Positions 9,538 to 19,103 are shown, numbered from the stretch's first letter. The stretch: 64,000 nucleotides of DNA from Marinobacter sp. F4218 (GCF_019443085.1 NZ_JAHZIL010000003.1:2232001-2296000); one strand, 5' to 3'. Numbers and translations: made by a program. The notes: a model not told the origin generated them from the sequence alone.

Positions 9538-11238
9538 ATGACTACAAGAAACAATAAGGCCGTCGCGAACGCGGTCGTAATCTCGGCCATGCTGTTTGCC
9601 GCTTCCCCTGTGTCCGCGGGAACCGTGTCCGGCAAACTGACCAGTGCCGACGGCGACGCGATCGCCGGTGCCATCATTCGACTGACGGACGTGCAAGCGG
9701 GAATCTCCGAGTCTGTTTACAGTGATGCCAGGGGCGAATATGTATTGGAAACGGACCTGCAAGGCGAACTCCGCCTGAGGTTTCGCGCCCATTACTTCGC
9801 CGATCACGAGGAACAGATCGTTCTGCCTGATGCTTCAGCAAGCCTTGGTAAAGATGTCCGTATGACCGCGCTCGACGCGGATCGTGAAGTCTCGGAGAGT
9901 CTGGCGGCGTCGTATCATTTTAACGAGTTGCCGTTCGATACCGGCGAAGACGAGCCATTTACCCGGGATAAGTTCCAGCTCGAGTGCCTGTCCTGTCACC
10001 AGCTGGGCAATCCCTTTACCCGTACCGTTCGCCCGGCGGAGTCCTGGCAGCAAACGGTGCAGCGTATGCACGCCTACATGGGCGCCATGGACATTACCGA
10101 GAAGGACCGCCGCCGGGCTGAGATCTTTGCGGAGGGGTTTGATGGCAAGCCCACGGAAATGCGACCGGAATTCCCGTTCGATGACGCGTTAGCCCACACC
10201 AAGGTCTACGAGTACCAGTTGCCCAGTTCCGGTGTGCCGCACGATGCCTATGTGCACTCGGAAAACGGCCTGGTCTACACCGTGGATCAGTTTGCCGATG
10301 GCATGTACGTTACCAACCTGGAGAAGGGCGAGACGGAGTTTGTACCGCATCCGGAGCAAGGTATGCCGCTGGGTGGCATCTTCACGGTGCTGGGTGTTCC
10401 GCCGGCGATGAACAAGGTCAACGTGCGCCACGGCCCGCATTCACTGGCCGAAGGCCACGATGGCAAGCTGTACGTGACCAATTCCTACTCCGCCTCCATC
10501 GGTGTGTTCAACCCGGAAACCAATGCGTGGGAACAGAAGATCCCGCTGCCGGGCAACGCGCCCTACCCGCACACCATTCGCGTGGATAGAAAAGGCATCC
10601 TCTGGTTCAGTGTGGTTGGTACCGAGCAGATTGGGCGACTGGATCCAAAAAGCCAGGAAGTCACCCTGATCGATTTGCCGGAGCCGCGCCCGGTGGCCAT
10701 CACGCCGTCGGTTCTGACCTATGGGGTGGCGGTCAGTACGCTCGATGGTTCGATCTGGTACAGCCGGCTCTGGGGTAACCGCATCGGCCGGATCGACCCG
10801 GACACCCTGGAAGTGACCGAGATTGAATCCCCGGTGTTCGGCCCGCGCCGTTTGCGTTTTGCCGAGGATGGCATCCTCTGGCAGACCGGTTACGGTCACG
10901 GTGAGATCGCGCGTATCGATACCAAAACCATGGATATGAAGGTCTACGAAATGCCGGAATTTGCGCCGGACGCCCGTCCAGGTCCCTATTCCCTGAACAT
11001 TGCGCCGAAAACCGGGGATGTCTGGGTCAATGAGACCATGACAGACCATATTTACCGGTTTGATCCTGAGCAGGAGAGATTCATCGCCTACCCGGCACCC
11101 CTGCGTGGCACCTACACCCGGGACGTCACTTTCACGGAAGAAGGTTGGGCCTGCATGACCAATAACCCGATTCCGGTCCAGGCCCTGGAAGAATTTACCG
11201 GTGTGTTGATGTGCCTGGATCCGAACTACCGCCGTTGA
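9538..11238 (+). CDS. exported carboxypeptidase-regulatory-like / heme / Vgb-type propeller protein
   Basis: A 566-aa protein with a signal peptide (about 1-27, ending PVSAG). A carboxypeptidase-regulatory-like beta-sandwich follows (about 30-105), then a single heme c motif CLSCH in LECLSCHQLGNPFTR, and then a beta-propeller resembling virginiamycin B (streptogramin) lyase, with repeats such as LWFSVVGTEQIGRLDP. The start ATG 9538 has GACGGAGAG upstream. Lyase activity is not implied: in such fusions the propeller may be a substrate-binding or electron-transfer scaffold. The gene carries AraC-type operator site A in its promoter and ends before a terminator at 11276-11303. Confidence 0.78.
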   Translation: MTTRNNKAVANAVVISAMLFAASPVSAGTVSGKLTSADGDAIAGAIIRLTDVQAGISESVYSDARGEYVLETDLQGELRLRFRAHYFADHEEQIVLPDASASLGKDVRMTALDADREVSESLAASYHFNELPFDTGEDEPFTRDKFQLECLSCHQLGNPFTRTVRPAESWQQTVQRMHAYMGAMDITEKDRRRAEIFAEGFDGKPTEMRPEFPFDDALAHTKVYEYQLPSSGVPHDAYVHSENGLVYTVDQFADGMYVTNLEKGETEFVPHPEQGMPLGGIFTVLGVPPAMNKVNVRHGPHSLAEGHDGKLYVTNSYSASIGVFNPETNAWEQKIPLPGNAPYPHTIRVDRKGILWFSVVGTEQIGRLDPKSQEVTLIDLPEPRPVAITPSVLTYGVAVSTLDGSIWYSRLWGNRIGRIDPDTLEVTEIESPVFGPRRLRFAEDGILWQTGYGHGEIARIDTKTMDMKVYEMPEFAPDARPGPYSLNIAPKTGDVWVNETMTDHIYRFDPEQERFIAYPAPLRGTYTRDVTFTEEGWACMTNNPIPVQALEEFTGVLMCLDPNYRR

Positions 11239-11275
11239 ACCAGAAGGAACCCCTTGTTGTTGTGCTCCCTTTTTC

Positions 11276-11303
11276 GCCCGGGCCGTTTGGTCCGGGCTTT
11301 TTT
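11276..11303 (+). terminator. rho-independent terminator
   Basis: GCCCGGGCC-GTTT-GGTCCGGGC forms a 9-bp stem with one G-T wobble, followed by a run of six T. It terminates the heme/propeller gene. Its last bases touch the stop codon of the convergent BatD-like gene (11302). Confidence 0.88.
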
Positions 11304-12567
11304 ATCGTTGACGGGGGTTGAGAGGTGGGAGTTGCGCGGGGCGTGGGCCACGGTCGGTCCGGGGGTCGCTTTTGATCTTTCGTATCAGCGGGATCAGTCT
11401 GCGGGTGCTCGTTTCCGGTTCCGGGCGGGGGGCGTAGTATTCGGCAATGCCTGTCATCAGGGCTTCTCGCTGCCGGGACTCCTGGGGGCAGCCGCGCAGA
11501 GAATGAGCGCCGGTCCGTTTGTCCGCGAGCCGGAAAAGCTCCGTCAGTTCTCTGGGCGTTCCCCTGAGCTGTCGGATGGCGGCCTGCTTTTGTCCGGGCA
11601 GGGAATTCAGCCACCGGCGGCGAACCCGCCTGATTAAGTGTCCTGTGCGCGAGCGGATTGTCCGCCGGTAGCCTGTCAGGATCGCCATCGATGCCCCAGC
11701 GGCCAGGATGACAAGGAGCCAGCTTGTCGGAAACCGGGTTTCCGATGGGCCGGCTCCGGGCAGGACCTCGATCGGCAGAGCCGGTAACGTCGACTGCCGG
11801 ATCCTGTCATCGTCAATGTCCCACCAGGTGAGTGAGAGGGCCGGCAGTCTATAAGTCCCTGCTTGGTCAGGGCTGTAGCGGATGCGCTCGATGCGCTCCC
11901 CGCCGGTGATCGAGCCGCCTTCGTCGGTGATCGGGCGAATGTCTGCCGGCAGGCGAGTGCCCACTGCCTCACCGGATGAGGAAGAAGTCAGGGGAGGGAT
12001 GGACAGCGCCAGGGCCTGATGGGCCCGTACCCGAATTTCCCGAACGACGGGGTGGCCGGCGGCGATGCCGCCGCCGGTCGTGCTGAGGCTCTGGCTCAAT
12101 TGGACGTCCGCCGCCAGAAGTGAAATGTCGGCAGACTCGACGGCCGGGAGTGGCTGAACGGCAAACGAACGCTCCGGGGTGGTCACGGCAACCGGGGCAT
12201 CTTCCTGACCCACCGGGGCCTTGATGCGAAATGACGGCAGTGTCGTGACGCCCGGGTCCAGGGGAATCAGGCGATAGCTGTAGGTGACGCCGAAATAGCG
12301 CTTGCCCTCGATCGTGCGCTGAATGCTCCGGCCCTGGCTGCCCTGGAAAGACACCAAGGCGCCTGCGACCTCCAGCGGCCGGAATTCCGGGGTACCGGTC
12401 AGCCAGGTGTCGGTCAGGACATCCACTTCGTAGGAGACCGATTGGCCGGAGCGGATGTCGGCATCCGGAACCAGCCGGGTCTCAATCCTCACTTCCGCGG
12501 CCAGAGTGTGACCCGCCAGATGGGAAACGAGTATAGCGGCGAGTACCGGCTTTCCCGGCACTCTCAT
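11302..12567 (-). CDS. BatD-like membrane protein
   Basis: A 421-aa protein with a signal peptide (about 1-24), a beta-rich extracytoplasmic region, one transmembrane helix at about 282-300 (TSWLLVILAAGASMAILTG) and a basic cytoplasmic tail of about 120 residues. Its position as last gene of a MoxR-DUF58-VWA operon and its topology fit the BatD/oxygen-tolerance family. Its start overlaps the preceding VWA-TPR gene by 4 nt, so translation is coupled. Its role in the complex is unknown. Sequence similarity in this family is low, so the call rests partly on context. Confidence 0.7.
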   Translation of the reverse strand: MRVPGKPVLAAILVSHLAGHTLAAEVRIETRLVPDADIRSGQSVSYEVDVLTDTWLTGTPEFRPLEVAGALVSFQGSQGRSIQRTIEGKRYFGVTYSYRLIPLDPGVTTLPSFRIKAPVGQEDAPVAVTTPERSFAVQPLPAVESADISLLAADVQLSQSLSTTGGGIAAGHPVVREIRVRAHQALALSIPPLTSSSSGEAVGTRLPADIRPITDEGGSITGGERIERIRYSPDQAGTYRLPALSLTWWDIDDDRIRQSTLPALPIEVLPGAGPSETRFPTSWLLVILAAGASMAILTGYRRTIRSRTGHLIRRVRRRWLNSLPGQKQAAIRQLRGTPRELTELFRLADKRTGAHSLRGCPQESRQREALMTGIAEYYAPRPEPETSTRRLIPLIRKIKSDPRTDRGPRPAQLPPLNPRQR

Positions 12568-14057
12568 GGCTGTTCTCCGGTCTGGTTGCGCTGCTCCGCA
12601 GCGAACTTACGTTTCAGGAAGTCCGTGACCGAGGTGTTCAGGTTCTCCAGCCAGATCGCGTCGGTGATGGCCTCCTGCCCCTGGATTCTGGTGCTCACTC
12701 CCTGACCGGATTGCTTGTCGAACCGGACGGCGTCAGCGCCAATATCCGGCGCTTTTGTCCGGCCTTCATTGAGATCTTCCGAGATCTTTTCGACGAGCCT
12801 GAGGTTGGCCCTGGCAGCCTCCAGCCCGGGATCTTTCTCAAGTGCCGTTTCAAAGGCGACCTTGGCCTTTCCCAGTTCCAGTTGCCGGGCGTAACTGTTG
12901 CCAAGGTAAAACCAGGCCCGGGGTGAATCCAGTTGGCTGAAACTCTCGATGGCGGTCTCGAAATCGGCAGCGCGGTAGGCCGCCAGGCCTCGCAGGTAAG
13001 GATCGCGGAACAGTCGCGCAGCGTCTGCGTAGTCTCCGGCTTCGAATGCCAGCCGCCCCTGCTGGTCCGGTGTCAGAAACGCATTGGCCAGAGCGTCCGC
13101 GTTGGCCGGTGGCGCCGGAGCCATCAGCAGTGGCAGGGCGACCAGGCACCACTGAAGGTTCCAACCCTTGCGCATGGACACCAGGGCCAGCAGCAGGGCA
13201 GGCCAGACCAGCCAGTAGCCGTAGTCGCGCCACTTGAGTGTGTCATCAAGGTTCTGTTGACGCTGGAAATGGGTCTGGACCTGACGCTCGAGCCAGCGGA
13301 CGTCCTGCTCCGTCGTCGTGAAGGCTCGGGTGTCGGCAGAGAGCGTGTTCAGAACCGCGTGGGTTGCGCCGGAGGCCAGGGTTTCTTCTGGCAGCAGTGC
13401 CAGCACCTTTAGTCCACCCGGACCCTCACTTTGTGAGGGGGAGAACTGCGCTGACGCCAGGTTATCGGAAACCAGGATGACCGTTTGCGGGCCGGCACCA
13501 GCTCCGAATGGTGCCGTGGCCAGGTCCAGTGCGGCTGCCAGGTTGCGTCCCTGGCCCGGAATCATGCCCGCCTCAAGGGAGTTGAGATACAGGCTGAGCA
13601 GCTGCCTGTCCCGGCTGTGGGGTAACACCCGATGGGCGCTTCGGGCGTATCCGATCAGGCCTGTGTGCCAGCCGGGCCGGCGTTCCGCGAGTGATTGAAT
13701 GCGGTCCTGGGCCAGAGCCAGTGTACCGGTGTCGGCCATGGATGCGGACAGGTCGAGGACGACGGTCACCCGGGTCTGGTCGTCGAAATTGGGCGGCAGC
13801 AGTCGGTCCCAGGTGGGCCCGGCAACCGACAGCCCGGCTACCACCAGCAGCAGGCTGAAACCATGTAGGGGCCGGAAACGTGTCTGGTTGTTGCTGTTCA
13901 GCGCGAGGTGCGGCAGCAGGTGCGGCGCAATCATCCGGCTCAGCGCATCCCGGCGGCGGCTGATCATGTGGCATGCTGGCAGCAACGCAAGGCCCGCGAG
14001 CGTGATCAGCAGGCCCCAGGCGCGCAGAAAATGAAACTGGGCAATCGATTCCGTCAT
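12564..14057 (-). CDS. VWA-TPR membrane protein, BatB/BatC fusion type
   Basis: A 497-aa protein. N-terminal helices (about 10-75) are followed by a von Willebrand A domain whose MIDAS metal site starts with DLSASMADT (about 96-104). After another membrane segment (about 280-310) come TPR repeats (about 330-430; AWFYLGNSYARQLELGKAKV). BatB (VWA) and BatC (TPR) are often separate genes, and here one protein carries both. Starts and stops overlap both neighbours by 4 nt, typical of a tightly coupled operon. Probable role: part of a membrane-bound MoxR-linked protein-assembly or stress complex. Confidence 0.85.
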   Translation of the reverse strand: MTESIAQFHFLRAWGLLITLAGLALLPACHMISRRRDALSRMIAPHLLPHLALNSNNQTRFRPLHGFSLLLVVAGLSVAGPTWDRLLPPNFDDQTRVTVVLDLSASMADTGTLALAQDRIQSLAERRPGWHTGLIGYARSAHRVLPHSRDRQLLSLYLNSLEAGMIPGQGRNLAAALDLATAPFGAGAGPQTVILVSDNLASAQFSPSQSEGPGGLKVLALLPEETLASGATHAVLNTLSADTRAFTTTEQDVRWLERQVQTHFQRQQNLDDTLKWRDYGYWLVWPALLLALVSMRKGWNLQWCLVALPLLMAPAPPANADALANAFLTPDQQGRLAFEAGDYADAARLFRDPYLRGLAAYRAADFETAIESFSQLDSPRAWFYLGNSYARQLELGKAKVAFETALEKDPGLEAARANLRLVEKISEDLNEGRTKAPDIGADAVRFDKQSGQGVSTRIQGQEAITDAIWLENLNTSVTDFLKRKFAAEQRNQTGEQP

Positions 14058-15061
14058 GGCTCGCGCCTCTCCGTTTCTCGCCAGCCCGCCTGAGGCTGTG
14101 CCTGCGATGACCGCAGATCGGCCAGCAGATGCAGAAGCAGTAACCCCGAAGCGATCAGCACGGGAATCCAGAACAACTCCCGGCGGGGCCGGGCTCTCAG
14201 TTCTTCCGCGTTATGCGGTGTCATGGCATCGATGGTCCTGTAGACCCGCTCCAGCGCCGTCCGGTCTGTCGCGAGAAATGACTGGCCGCCGGTCATCCCT
14301 GCAATGCGCGCCAGGGTTGGCGCATCCAAGGCATCGTCAGTCCCTGTGTCGGTCCGGCCAAAGCCAATGGTGTGGATGGTCAGGCCCCGATTGTTGGCGA
14401 TACGCGCTGCCTGTATTGGGTCGAGCCGGCTGCGGTTGTCATTGCCGTCGGTGAGCAGGATCAGGAGTTTGTCGGGACGGTCACTTTGCTCCAGCAGTTT
14501 CAGGGTGACGCCAATGGCGTCGCCGAGCGCGGTGTTGGCGCCGGCCATGCCGGTCTCGGTCATTGCCAGGATTTGTTGCAGCGTATCGTGTTCCCGGGAT
14601 GGGGGCGCCAGGGCAAAGGCGCGGTCCCCGAAGCCGACCAGTCCGATGCGGTCATCCGTGCGCCAGTTAATGAACTGGCTGGCGGCCCGCTTGACCGCGA
14701 CCAGCCGCGGGGTGTCAGCTCCGTCCGAGGTGGTGGCATCGGGTTCGGACATGGATTGGGACAGGTCGATGGCGAGAACCAGGTCGCGCCTGGGTTCGAT
14801 GTGCGTTATCGGAGGCCCGAGGTAGGCCGGCCGTGCGGCCGCCGTCAGCAGCAGGGCCCAGATCAGCCAACGCAGGGCGAGGGCGGCCCGGGAGATTCCG
14901 GCGGCCATTGGGCTGGCTTTCTGCTCTATCCGATCCTTGAAGGCGACCGTGAACGGCACCCGGAGTTTCCGATGGGGCGCCCGGTAGGCGGGCAACCCGT
15001 GGTACGCCAATAGGGGTAGGGGCAGCAACAGCCAGAGCCAGGGAAAATCAAACTGGATCAT
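14054..15061 (-). CDS. VWA domain membrane protein, BatA type
   Basis: A 335-aa protein with N-terminal transmembrane helices (about 5-20 and 60-80), a VWA domain starting at the MIDAS motif AIDLSQSMSEPD (about 92-103), and a C-terminal membrane helix (IPVLIASGLLLLHLL, about 301-315). It overlaps DUF4381 by 14 nt and the VWA-TPR gene by 4 nt. BatA-type proteins pair with MoxR ATPases. The metal-ion site is intact, so ligand binding by the VWA domain is plausible. Confidence 0.86.
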   Translation of the reverse strand: MIQFDFPWLWLLLPLPLLAYHGLPAYRAPHRKLRVPFTVAFKDRIEQKASPMAAGISRAALALRWLIWALLLTAAARPAYLGPPITHIEPRRDLVLAIDLSQSMSEPDATTSDGADTPRLVAVKRAASQFINWRTDDRIGLVGFGDRAFALAPPSREHDTLQQILAMTETGMAGANTALGDAIGVTLKLLEQSDRPDKLLILLTDGNDNRSRLDPIQAARIANNRGLTIHTIGFGRTDTGTDDALDAPTLARIAGMTGGQSFLATDRTALERVYRTIDAMTPHNAEELRARPRRELFWIPVLIASGLLLLHLLADLRSSQAQPQAGWRETERREP

Positions 15062-15542
15062 GATGGGTCTCCAGCCACTGCCGGCACTCGGCGATCACGG
15101 CTGCCGCATCCAGGCGCGTGAGGGTCTCGTCACTGGCGTAGGCCAAATCGGCCAGAGATTCGGCAAAGGTTTCGGAAAGCGGGGTGGCGGCCATGCGTTG
15201 CAGTTCGCCTTGCCAGTCCGGGCCTCCCATGCGCGCCAACTCGGGTGCCGGGTTTCCCGGACGGTTGAGCACCGCACGCTTGAGCAGTTCGGGTATATCC
15301 CTCAGTGGCGCAGTGCTGACAGGATCCCGGCGCCACTGTGCTTCCAGGACGTCGAGTTCCGCCAGTGCCGCGTCCCGGTAGGCGTTGGTTTTCCGGCGTT
15401 GTCTCCAGAAAAGCAGGCCGGCCACGACCAGGACCAGCAGCAGGGTCAGTACCAGGGCCCAGCCCCAGGTCTGTGGCCACAGTGAGGGCATGGGCGGGGA
15501 TGGAAGTTCCCGGAGCTGTTCCAGATCGCTGACCAGACTCAT
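15048..15542 (-). CDS. DUF4381 family protein
   Basis: A 164-aa protein with one transmembrane helix (about 27-46, WGWALVLTLLLVLVVAGLLF) followed by RQRRK and a soluble helical domain. This small membrane protein family is found between DUF58 and VWA genes in MoxR operons. It overlaps DUF58 by 4 nt and the VWA gene by 14 nt. Function is unknown beyond this association. Confidence 0.78.
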   Translation of the reverse strand: MSLVSDLEQLRELPSPPMPSLWPQTWGWALVLTLLLVLVVAGLLFWRQRRKTNAYRDAALAELDVLEAQWRRDPVSTAPLRDIPELLKRAVLNRPGNPAPELARMGGPDWQGELQRMAATPLSETFAESLADLAYASDETLTRLDAAAVIAECRQWLETHHDPV

Positions 15543-16486
15543 CGACGCGGTGCTCCCACCAGTCCAAGAGCCCGCCGGAGTTGGGGCACAGTGGCTTCGC
15601 CCGTGCTGATTTTCAGATGAGCGACCCGGCTGCGCGTGAGGTGCTCCTCGACGATCCGGAACCGTTCGGTTAGAAAATCCGTGACGCTGTTTCGGATGCC
15701 TGCATGGCCAAGGTCGAGGGTCACCTCCACCTGGTCTTCGGCAACGGTTACCACTCCGGCGTCGGGCAGCGTCACAGCCAGCGGGTCGTAAACCTGAATG
15801 GCAAGCACGTCATTGTGAAAGGAGAGTTGTTGCAGCAGGCCCAGGGTTCGTTCCGTAATGCCGGCAAAATCGCTGACGATGCAGACGGTCTGGTCATGGT
15901 AGGCTTTCGCAAGGCAGCCCGAGATGACCTTGTCCAGCTGTCCGACCTTGCGCGGAGCGTCGTTATCGACACGCAAGGCCTGGTTTTGACGGGCTATCCG
16001 GGTGAGTAGATCGGCAACCCGACGCCGGCTCCGGTGTGGCGTAACCGTATCAAGGCGCTGATCGTTGAAGACAATGCCACCGACCCGGTCGCCGGCGTGG
16101 AAGGCTATCCACGCTGCCAATGCCGACACTTCCGCGGCTGCCGTCGCTTTCAGCAGGAGCGACGAACCGAACAGCATATCCATGCGTTGATCACACAGGA
16201 TCATGGTCGGCCGGTCGCGTTCCTCGGTGAAGCTGCGAACGAAGGGGGTTCCGGCCCTGCGGGTGGCACGCCAGTCCACGTGGCGGATATCGTCACCCCT
16301 GGTGTAACGACGTAGCTCATCGAAGTCGAGCCCGCGTCCGCGCATCCTTGAGCCGTGTTGCCCTGCCAGCAGGCTGTTTGAACGCTGGCGGCCATGGAAG
16401 TCGGGGAGTCGTCCCTCCGGCTCGAGCGCCATCAGCCGATCTGTCGTGGTGAAGACGCCGGTGTTGTCAGTGCGGCTTTGGATCAT
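15539..16486 (-). CDS. DUF58 domain protein
   Basis: A 315-aa protein carrying the DUF58 signature GRGLDFDELRRYTRGDDIRH followed by DWRATRR, and a VWA-like fold downstream (MILCDQRMDM). It lies 11 nt after the MoxR gene. DUF58 proteins are constant partners of MoxR ATPases and probably link the ATPase to the membrane VWA components. No membrane helix is evident. Confidence 0.86.
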   Translation of the reverse strand: MIQSRTDNTGVFTTTDRLMALEPEGRLPDFHGRQRSNSLLAGQHGSRMRGRGLDFDELRRYTRGDDIRHVDWRATRRAGTPFVRSFTEERDRPTMILCDQRMDMLFGSSLLLKATAAAEVSALAAWIAFHAGDRVGGIVFNDQRLDTVTPHRSRRRVADLLTRIARQNQALRVDNDAPRKVGQLDKVISGCLAKAYHDQTVCIVSDFAGITERTLGLLQQLSFHNDVLAIQVYDPLAVTLPDAGVVTVAEDQVEVTLDLGHAGIRNSVTDFLTERFRIVEEHLTRSRVAHLKISTGEATVPQLRRALGLVGAPRR

Positions 16487-16497
16487 GGTGGCTCCCC

Positions 16498-17472
16498 TCA
16501 GGCGGGAATCGCAACCTGATCGAGCAGTCGATCAACGATTTGATCCTCGGTGACCCCATCCGCGATGGCATCGTAGCTGAGCCTCACCCGGTGACGTAGA
16601 ACCGGCAGGGCGACTGCGCGCACGTTGTCCGGGGTGACGTGAGGCTGCTGGTGGAGCCAGGCGTGAGCCCGAGCGGCCCGGTCCAGGGCAATGGCTCCCC
16701 GTGGACTGGCCCCGGTATCGAGCCAGCCACGGAGTGTTGCGTCGGGTGCCAATGCCGGGCGCGTCGACTGGACCAGACTGACGAGGTACTGATCGATTTT
16801 CGGGGAGACAAAAAGCCGGACGATTTCCCGGCGGGCGGCCAGCAAAATGCCGGGCTGAAAGTCCGGTGCCGACACCGGTTGGGGCGATTCGTTGTCCTGC
16901 TCGGACCTGACCAGCCTCAGCATGTCGCATTCGTGTTCGTGGCTCGGATAATCCAGCACCAGTTTCATGAGAAAACGATCCATCTGGGCTTCGGGCAGGG
17001 GATAGGTGCCTTCCTGCTCGATTGGATTCTGCGTGGCCAGCACCATGAACAGGTCGTCCATCCGGTGGGTAGCACCGGAAACGGTAATCTGGCGTTCCTC
17101 CATGACCTCGAGGAGGGCAGACTGGACCTTGGCGGGGGCCCGATTGATCTCGTCCGCCAGTATCAGATTGCCAAACAGCGGGCCGGGTTCGAACGCCAGG
17201 GATTGCACGCCGTTGGTGTAATGCAGTACCTCCGATCCGGTGAGGTCGGAGGGCAGCAGGTCCGGTGTGAACTGGATCCGGCGCATCTGCGCCTCCAGGT
17301 GATGGGCAAGCCGTTTCACCGTGCGAGTCTTGGCCAACCCGGGCAAACTCTCGATCAGCACATGGCCATCGGAGAGTAGCGCAAGAACCAGTTGCTCGAT
17401 CAGCTGCTCCTGACCCAGCACATCGGACTTCAGGCGATCGATCAGGGTGACCACAGAATCGTGGGTATTCAT
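16498..17472 (-). CDS. MoxR-family AAA+ ATPase
   Basis: A 324-aa AAA+ ATPase of the MoxR type. Walker A reads ESLPGLAKTRTV, the family's variant of GxxGxGKT. Walker B reads LILADEINRAPAKVQSALLE, and the sensor region is VLATQNPIEQEGTYPLPEAQ. The start is set at 17472 (MNTHDS), 25 codons inside the longest frame, because GAGGACGG precedes it. It follows the sulfatase stop by 71 nt and is transcribed with DUF58, DUF4381, VWA and BatD-like genes. MoxR proteins act as chaperone-like ATPases in maturation of specific protein complexes. Here the client could be the adjacent sulfatase, which is an inference from context. Confidence 0.9.
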   Translation of the reverse strand: MNTHDSVVTLIDRLKSDVLGQEQLIEQLVLALLSDGHVLIESLPGLAKTRTVKRLAHHLEAQMRRIQFTPDLLPSDLTGSEVLHYTNGVQSLAFEPGPLFGNLILADEINRAPAKVQSALLEVMEERQITVSGATHRMDDLFMVLATQNPIEQEGTYPLPEAQMDRFLMKLVLDYPSHEHECDMLRLVRSEQDNESPQPVSAPDFQPGILLAARREIVRLFVSPKIDQYLVSLVQSTRPALAPDATLRGWLDTGASPRGAIALDRAARAHAWLHQQPHVTPDNVRAVALPVLRHRVRLSYDAIADGVTEDQIVDRLLDQVAIPA

Positions 17473-17543
17473 AACCGTCCTCGTAAAAGAACCGTGCCCG
17501 GAAAGTGGGGAAACGCCGCCATGGGCCGCGTTCCCCCTGACTC

Positions 17544-19091
17544 TCATTGCTGGTAGTTGAGGAACTGTTCCATCATCTGATCAATGGTAAAGGTCGCCGG
17601 TCTCTGGCGGGGTGGGTACTCCCTGAAGGTGTTCAGGAACTGTTTGACCTTGATCAGTGTCGCCATGCCGCGGGCCTGGATCTTTCGGTCCCACCAGACC
17701 TGGTAGGAGTTGGAGTCGATATCGGCACGCTCGAACGGATCCTGGCGCAGATTGAATACCTTAGGGATGCGCAGTTTCACGAAAGGCTCGGACCAGACGT
17801 TAAACTTGTGTGAACGCTGTTCGGCAAAGACCAGCTTCCAGGGGCCATCCCGCAAGGCCAGGATATCGCCACCATCACTTGCGTAAATGAACTCGTTGCG
17901 AGGGCCTTCCTCGACCTCGCCAGTGAGGTAGGGCAGGAAGTTATAGCCATCGAGATGCACATTGTAGGTTTTGCCGTTGGCCTCGTGGCCCTCCAGCAGT
18001 TCCTGCTTGACGTCGGGAACGCCCGCTGCGGCCATCAGTGTCGGCACCCAGTCCAGGTGGGACATGATGTCGTTGGAAATGCTGTTGGAATCGATCTTGC
18101 CAGGCCAGCGGACCAGGGCTGGCACCCGGAAGCCGCCTTCCCAGTTGGTGTTTTTCTCGCCCCGGAAGGGGGTAATGCCGGCATCGGGCCAGTGGTTGTA
18201 ATGAACGCCGTTGTCGGTGGTGTAAAGAACAATGGTGTTATCCGCGACCCCGAGTTCATCAAGTTTGGCCAGCAATTCGCCAACGTGGTTGTCGTGTTCG
18301 ACCATGCCATCGTTGTAAAAACCCTGGCCGGACAGGCCTCGAGTCTCGTCCTTGATGTGGGTGTAGTAATGCATGCGCGTCGAATTGAACCAGACGAAGA
18401 AGGGCTCGTCCTGGTTGTGGGCTTTCTCCATGAAGTTCAGGGACGCCTGCAGGAATTCCTCGTCGATGGTCTCCATCCGTGTGGTATTCAACGGACCGAG
18501 ATCCTCGACCTTACCGTCTGCGGTGGAGCGGATGACCCCCCGTGGGGTAATCATCTGGGCAAGCTTGGGATCGTTGGGCCAGGCCGGGTCTTCCGGTGCT
18601 TCTTCGGCGTTCAGGTGGTACAGGTTGCCGAAGAATTCATCGAAGCCGTGGTTGGTGGGCAGGAACTCGTCCCGGTCACCCAGGTGGTTCTTGCCGAACT
18701 GGCCCGTGGCATACCCCAGGGGTTTCAGCAGTTCTGCCAGGGTGGGATCTTCCGGCTGGATGCCAATCGGGGCTCCCGGAATGCCGACCTTGGTCAGCCC
18801 GGTCCGGATTGGATGCTGGCCGGTGATAAAGGCGGACCGGCCGGCGGTGCAACTTTGTTCCCCATAGTAATCCGTGAACATCATGCCTTCGTTGGCGATG
18901 CGGTCGATGTTTGGCGTCTGGTATCCCATCATGCCATGGCTGTACTTGCTGATATTGGTAATACCGATATCATCACCCATGATGACAAGAATATTGGGGC
19001 GTTCTGCGGCGGCGGACGCCAAATGGAGGCTGATCAGGCCAACGCCCAGGATCAGGCGGGTGGCACTCCGGTAGAGGCTTCCGGTAGTCAT
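17544..19091 (-). CDS. arylsulfatase, exported (copy B)
   Basis: A 515-aa type I sulfatase with a signal peptide (about 1-29, ending SAAAE), metal-binding RPNILVIMGDD (about 31-41) and catalytic CTAGR with Cys81 for formylglycine. It is clearly paralogous to copy A at 371-1975. AGGAG precedes the ATG at 19091. It is the first gene of the MoxR-VWA operon and diverges from a Crp/Fnr-type regulator, with an inverted repeat (19104-19155) in its leader. The substrate is unknown. Confidence 0.88.
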   Translation of the reverse strand: MTTGSLYRSATRLILGVGLISLHLASAAAERPNILVIMGDDIGITNISKYSHGMMGYQTPNIDRIANEGMMFTDYYGEQSCTAGRSAFITGQHPIRTGLTKVGIPGAPIGIQPEDPTLAELLKPLGYATGQFGKNHLGDRDEFLPTNHGFDEFFGNLYHLNAEEAPEDPAWPNDPKLAQMITPRGVIRSTADGKVEDLGPLNTTRMETIDEEFLQASLNFMEKAHNQDEPFFVWFNSTRMHYYTHIKDETRGLSGQGFYNDGMVEHDNHVGELLAKLDELGVADNTIVLYTTDNGVHYNHWPDAGITPFRGEKNTNWEGGFRVPALVRWPGKIDSNSISNDIMSHLDWVPTLMAAAGVPDVKQELLEGHEANGKTYNVHLDGYNFLPYLTGEVEEGPRNEFIYASDGGDILALRDGPWKLVFAEQRSHKFNVWSEPFVKLRIPKVFNLRQDPFERADIDSNSYQVWWDRKIQARGMATLIKVKQFLNTFREYPPRQRPATFTIDQMMEQFLNYQQ

Positions 19092-19103
19092 TTTGTTCTC
19101 CTG

